A DNA stretch of 64,000 bases, from NCBI RefSeq assembly GCF_900109115.1, contig NZ_FNYV01000015.1, forward strand, positions 62,001 to 126,000. Direction: 5' to 3'. Every line of letters begins with the position of its first letter. Within the stretch, counting starts at the first letter, position 1. This document shows positions 60,299 to 64,000 of the stretch, one piece after another. The notes under the pieces were generated by a model. That model had not been told where the DNA came from. It did no database searches and was given only the letters and a program-made list of their open reading frames with translations. A program made the position numbers and the translations under genes. The DNA is from Micromonospora phaseoli. GTDB lineage: Bacteria > Actinomycetota > Actinomycetes > Mycobacteriales > Micromonosporaceae.

Positions 60299-62152
60299 AT
60301 GAGCGCAGACCACATCGGCACGCTCGTGCCGGCCGACCCGTGGCCGCTGCCCCGCGGGGCCACCGTCGCGGACCACATCGTGCAGCGACTCGCCTGCTGG
60401 GGCGTACGCCGGTACTTCGGCTTTCCGGGCGACGGCATCAACGGCATGACCTCGGCGCTGCAACGGACCGACGAACAGACCCAGTTCGTCCAGGTACGGC
60501 ATGAGGAGACCGCCGGGTTCGCCGCGTCGGCGCACGTCAAGTACGGCGGTGGACCGATCGGTGCCGTCCTGGTCACCAGCGGCCCCGGCGCCATCCACGC
60601 CCTCAACGGCCTCTACGACGCCAAACTGGACCACCAACCGGTGGTGGCGCTGGTCGGGCACACCGCGCTCACCGCCGAGGGGGGCGGCTACTACCAGGAG
60701 GTGGACCTGCTCGCCCTCTACAAGGATGTCGCGGCAGCGTTCCTGGCTCAGCTCGACCACCCGTCGCAGGTACGGCACCTGGTCGACCGGGCCTGCCGGA
60801 CCGCGCTGGCCCGGCGTACCGTCGCCGCGCTGGTCCTGCCGCTCGATGTGCAGGACCTGGACGCGATGCCGAACCCCCCGCACGCGCACGGCTACTACCA
60901 CACCAGCAGCGTGCCGAGCAGCGGCCCGACCGTGCCGCCGGAGACGGACCTCCGGCACGCCGCCGAGGTGCTGGCCAGCGGCGAGCGGGTGGCCATGCTG
61001 GTCGGCCAGGGCGCGCTCGGTGCCGAGAACGAGGTACGTGAGGTGGCCCACCGCCTCGGCGCGGGGGTGGCGACGGCGCTGCTCGGCTTCACCGCCGTGG
61101 ATCACCGAGAGCCGTGGGTGACCGGTGCCATCGGCCTGCTCGGCACCCGCCCCAGCTGGCAGCTGATGAAGGAGTGCGACCGGCTGCTCATCGTCGGCAG
61201 CAACATGCCGTACTCGGAGTTCTACCCACCGCCCGGCCAGGCGCGGGCGGTGCAGATCGACCACGACGGCACCCAGCTCGGCCTGCGCTACCCGACCGAG
61301 GTGAACCTGACCGGCGACGCCGCGCCCACCCTGCGCGCCCTGCTGCGGGAGCTGGGACCAGGGCTGGGACCGACCCGCTGGCGACAGACCATCGCCGGGG
61401 CCACCGCTGCCTGGCGGCAGTCGCAGCGGGAGCTGGCCGAGCAGAACGCCAACCCGGTCAACCCGCAATTGCTCTTCGCCAGCCTCAGCGAGCGGCTGCC
61501 CGACGACGTGATGCTCGCCGTGGACTGCGGCACCACCACCGCCTGGTACGCCCGCCATGTGAAGGTCCGTCCGGGAATGCTGGCCAGTCTGTCGGGCACC
61601 CTGCTGTCCATGGGCGGCGCCATGCCGTACGCCCTCGCCGCCAAATTCGCCCACCCGGACCGCCCGCTGGTGGCCCTGATCGGCGACGGTGCCATGCAGA
61701 TGAACGGGGTCAACGAGCTGATCACCGTGGCCAAGTACTGGCAGGGCTGGGCCGATCCACGGTTCGTGGTGCTGGTGCTCAACAACCGGGACCTGGCGTT
61801 CGTCAGCTGGGAACAGCGCTCCACCGAGGGCACGCCGATGTTCCCGGACAGCCAGCAGCTGCCCGACATCGCGTATCACCGGTGGGGCGAGGTGCTGGGG
61901 CTGCGCGGGGAGCTGGTCGACCATCCCGACCAGGTGGCCGAGGTGTGGGACCGGGCGCTGCGCGCGGACCGCCCCACGGTCATCAACGCGCTGGTGGATC
62001 CGGCCGAGCTGATGATGCCCCCGCACTTCACCGTCGACCAGGCCCGCAACACGGCGGCGGCGATGCTGCGCGGCGACACCGACTGGGCCGGCATCGTCCG
62101 CCGCGGCCTACCCAGCGTCGTCACCACCTACCGCCCCCGCTCTGCCCGTTGA
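60299..62152 (+). CDS. ThDP-dependent enzyme, pyruvate oxidase (PoxB)-like
   Basis: A 617-residue enzyme with three ThDP-family domains. The N-terminal Pyr domain has the activating Glu near residue 70 in QVRHEETAGFAASAHVKYGG. The middle FAD/NAD-like domain reads GERVAMLVGQGALGAENEVR. The C-terminal PP domain has VALIGDGAMQMNGVNELITV and LNNRDLAFV for ThDP/Mg binding. Sequence style fits pyruvate oxidase rather than acetolactate synthase (no regulatory neighbour, no branched-chain cluster). It would decarboxylate pyruvate, perhaps under stress or stationary phase. GGAAGG lies about 10 bases upstream of the ATG. Confidence 0.88.
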   Translation: MSADHIGTLVPADPWPLPRGATVADHIVQRLACWGVRRYFGFPGDGINGMTSALQRTDEQTQFVQVRHEETAGFAASAHVKYGGGPIGAVLVTSGPGAIHALNGLYDAKLDHQPVVALVGHTALTAEGGGYYQEVDLLALYKDVAAAFLAQLDHPSQVRHLVDRACRTALARRTVAALVLPLDVQDLDAMPNPPHAHGYYHTSSVPSSGPTVPPETDLRHAAEVLASGERVAMLVGQGALGAENEVREVAHRLGAGVATALLGFTAVDHREPWVTGAIGLLGTRPSWQLMKECDRLLIVGSNMPYSEFYPPPGQARAVQIDHDGTQLGLRYPTEVNLTGDAAPTLRALLRELGPGLGPTRWRQTIAGATAAWRQSQRELAEQNANPVNPQLLFASLSERLPDDVMLAVDCGTTTAWYARHVKVRPGMLASLSGTLLSMGGAMPYALAAKFAHPDRPLVALIGDGAMQMNGVNELITVAKYWQGWADPRFVVLVLNNRDLAFVSWEQRSTEGTPMFPDSQQLPDIAYHRWGEVLGLRGELVDHPDQVAEVWDRALRADRPTVINALVDPAELMMPPHFTVDQARNTAAAMLRGDTDWAGIVRRGLPSVVTTYRPRSAR

Positions 62153-62153
62153 C

Positions 62154-62210
62154 GTGTAAGGAAGGGCCCCTTCTTAACGCCTCGTGTATAGCAGGGGCCC
62201 CCTGTTAACA
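62154..62210. repeat. Micromonosporaceae-type double GGGGCCCC palindrome
   Basis: Two palindromic cores, GAAGGGCCCCTTC (62161-62173) and CAGGGGCCCCCTG (62192-62204), each are followed by TTAAC and separated by CGCCTCGTGTATAG. The element lies just after the ThDP enzyme's stop. I recall near-identical sequences repeated in Micromonospora and Salinispora genomes, so it is probably a dispersed repeat that may also terminate transcription. Confidence 0.6.
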
Positions 62211-62240
62211 GCGCAAAACCGGCACGAGCGCGTGGGGTGG

Positions 62241-64000
62241 TCAGCCTCGGTTCTGGAACCAGCGGCGCAGGTCGGACAGGAGGTCTTCGCCGGCGGGACG
62301 GCGGTCGTCGAACGGGTCGCGCTCGACCGGGCGGCGGGGGGTGCCGACCAGTTCCCGGCTGGGGGCGGCGAAGTCCTGCTCCGGCTCGCCGTCGACGGCG
62401 GTGTCGATGATCCGGGCGACCGCGTCGATCACTCGGGCCTGCACGGCGGCGCCGACCGAGTCGGTCGGGTCGTCCGGGTTGGCGGCGATGCCGGCGACCG
62501 CTACCTGCGGGGTGAATCCGACGAAGCTCTCGGTGGCGGCCTGGTCGGAGCTGCCGGTCTTGCCGGCCACCGGACGCCCGTCGAGGATCCGGTTCACGCT
62601 GGTGGCCGTGCCGCCGTTGCACTGCCCGAACGCGGACTGCTGGCCGACCGGGCAGCGCGCCGCGTCGGTGGCGGCACGGGCCACGTCGGCGTCGAGGACC
62701 TGCCGGCAGGACGGGTCGCCGACCGGCAGCCGCTCGCCGTCCGGCGCGGTCACCGACACCACCGGCACCGGCGCGCAGTACGTCCCCTCCGCCGCCACGG
62801 TGGCGTACGCGTTGGCCAGGTCGAGCGGGGTGGTGGCGGCCACGCCGAGAGTGAACGCGCCCCAGTTGGCCGCGTCGTCGGCGGCGAAGTTCGCGTCGGA
62901 GGAAGCGCGGAAGGTGATGCCGAGCCGCTGCGCCATCTCGACCACCTTCTCCGGTCCGACCTGCTCGGCCAGCCAGACGAAGTAGGTGTTGACCGAACGG
63001 CCGAAGCCGTCCCACATCATCCGGTAGCCGTCCATCCAGTCGGGGTTGGCGTTGGCGGGGCACCACCGGCCGCCGCAACTGCTGTCACCGTCGGCCGCGT
63101 ACCGGGTGGGCAGCCGGCTCGGCGCGTCGAAGCCGGTGGCCAGGGGCCGGCCGGACTCCAGCGCGGCGAGCATGGTGAACAGCTTGAACGTGGAGCCGGC
63201 CTGGTAGCCGGCGACCCCGCCGCCGCCGGAGATCAACGGGTTGACCGTGTTCGGGTAGTTGACCTGCCCGTCGGGGTTGGCGTCGAGGCTGTAGTGGCGG
63301 TTGACCGCCATCGCGAGGACCCGGCCGGTGCCGGGCTCGACGGCGGCGATCGGCAGGGCGCGCGGGTTGTCGTACCCGTAGACCTCGGTGGCCTGCTGCT
63401 GTGCGGTGGCCTGGATCTGCGGGTCCAGCGTGGTGACCACGGTGTAGCCGCCGCGACGCAGCGCCTGTTCCCGCTCGTCGACGGTGTCCCCGAACTCCGG
63501 CTGGTCGACCCACCAGCGGCGCAGGTAGTCGCAGAAGAATCCCCAACCGTCGGACCCGTCGTCCGAGGCGGCGCAGCCGTTGGCCTGCTCGCTCGGGTCC
63601 AGGGTCAACTCCTCGGCCTTGGCCTGGGCGGCCTGCTCGGCGGTGACCGCCCCGGTCTCGGCCATCGCGTCCAACACGTGCCCCCGCCGCGCGAGCGCCG
63701 CCTCGGCGTCACCGTCGATCGGGCTGTACGCCTCGGGTGACTGCACCAGGCCGGCGAGCAGGGCCGACTCGGCGAGGGTCAGCTCGGCCGGAGTCTTGGA
63801 GAAGTAGCGCTGGCTGGCGGCGGCGATCCCGTACGCCCCGGAGCCGAAGTAGGCGATGTTGAGGTAGCGGTTGAGGATCTCGTCCTTGCCGAGGCGCTGC
63901 TCCAGCGCGTTGGCGTACCGGATCTCCTGGATCTTGCGCACCACGGTCTGCTCGGTCGCCGCGGCCCGCTCCTCGGCGGTGCGGCTCGGATCGGTCTTGA
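62241..64000 (-). CDS. Class A penicillin-binding protein (3' part; gene runs off the window)
   Basis: 585 C-terminal residues of a bifunctional PBP. At the edge the end of the GT51 glycosyltransferase domain is visible (QEIRYANALEQRLGKDEILN then NIAYFGSGAYGIAAASQRYF). The transpeptidase domain has SxxK as AGSTFKLF, SxN as GRSVNTYF and KTG as VAGKTGSSDQAA. A tail rich in Asp/Arg follows. It polymerises and crosslinks peptidoglycan outside the membrane. The start codon and the membrane anchor are outside the window. Confidence 0.94.
   Translation of the reverse strand, partial: KTDPSRTAEERAAATEQTVVRKIQEIRYANALEQRLGKDEILNRYLNIAYFGSGAYGIAAASQRYFSKTPAELTLAESALLAGLVQSPEAYSPIDGDAEAALARRGHVLDAMAETGAVTAEQAAQAKAEELTLDPSEQANGCAASDDGSDGWGFFCDYLRRWWVDQPEFGDTVDEREQALRRGGYTVVTTLDPQIQATAQQQATEVYGYDNPRALPIAAVEPGTGRVLAMAVNRHYSLDANPDGQVNYPNTVNPLISGGGGVAGYQAGSTFKLFTMLAALESGRPLATGFDAPSRLPTRYAADGDSSCGGRWCPANANPDWMDGYRMMWDGFGRSVNTYFVWLAEQVGPEKVVEMAQRLGITFRASSDANFAADDAANWGAFTLGVAATTPLDLANAYATVAAEGTYCAPVPVVSVTAPDGERLPVGDPSCRQVLDADVARAATDAARCPVGQQSAFGQCNGGTATSVNRILDGRPVAGKTGSSDQAATESFVGFTPQVAVAGIAANPDDPTDSVGAAVQARVIDAVARIIDTAVDGEPEQDFAAPSRELVGTPRRPVERDPFDDRRPAGEDLLSDLRRWFQNRG

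Overview
The window is 64 kb of very GC-rich actinomycete chromosome and most likely comes from Micromonospora or a close relative. Four things point there. GTG and TTG starts and ATGA/GTGA gene overlaps are frequent. Several families are actinobacterial favourites (SigE-type sigma factors, XRE-DUF5753 regulators with a DUF397 partner, the short PolA-like polymerase). Intergenic hairpins often have arms beginning GTTGATCA. A GGGGCCCC/TTAAC double palindrome at 62.15-62.21 kb is one I remember as common in Micromonosporaceae. I see no rRNA, tRNA, CRISPR array, prophage or insertion sequence, so this looks like core and semi-core chromosome.

Layout. 0-6.3 kb: the end of a RusA-like nuclease gene, a small unknown gene, an LPXTG-anchored surface protein with six IPT/TIG domains, a HAD phosphatase, a GNAT acetyltransferase preceded by a 16-codon leader ORF, and a TetR regulator. 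6.4-15 kb: alpha-glucan genes (GH63-type glycosidase, debranching enzyme, GT4 glycosyltransferase), then a membrane Ser/Thr kinase and a DUF1707 protein. 15-22 kb: two separate SigE-type sigma factors, each translationally coupled to a single-pass membrane protein, flanking a membrane hydrolase/amidohydrolase pair, a MocA-like nucleotidyltransferase and an alpha/beta hydrolase. 22-28 kb: a molybdenum hydroxylase of the PaoABC (aldehyde oxidoreductase) type. Its large subunit lies on the opposite strand, behind a sulfotransferase-like gene.

28-31 kb: a PolA-like polymerase and a PEP mutase/isocitrate lyase family protein. 31-40.4 kb: an amino-sugar (GlcNAc/chitobiose) uptake locus with two NgcEFG-like ABC cassettes, one SIS protein, one MurR/RpiR regulator and one divergent BadF-type GlcNAc kinase. 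Neither cassette has an ATPase gene. The two minus-strand promoters share a 9-mer in the -35/-10 spacer, which suggests joint control. 40.6-46.6 kb: an acyltransferase-3 protein, methylmalonate-semialdehyde dehydrogenase with a class III aminotransferase, and two unknown membrane proteins.

46.7-50.7 kb: a murD2-murL pair, the alternative route to D-glutamate in peptidoglycan (L-Glu is ligated first, then epimerised), next to an unknown protein. 50.8-64 kb: a repeat-expanded PucR regulator, a TrmH methyltransferase, a LysR-kptA operon facing a HAD-like protein, an AlkZ/YcaQ-type glycosylase, an XRE/DUF397 module, a frameshifted TPR-like gene, a ThDP enzyme of the pyruvate oxidase type, and a class A penicillin-binding protein cut by the window edge.
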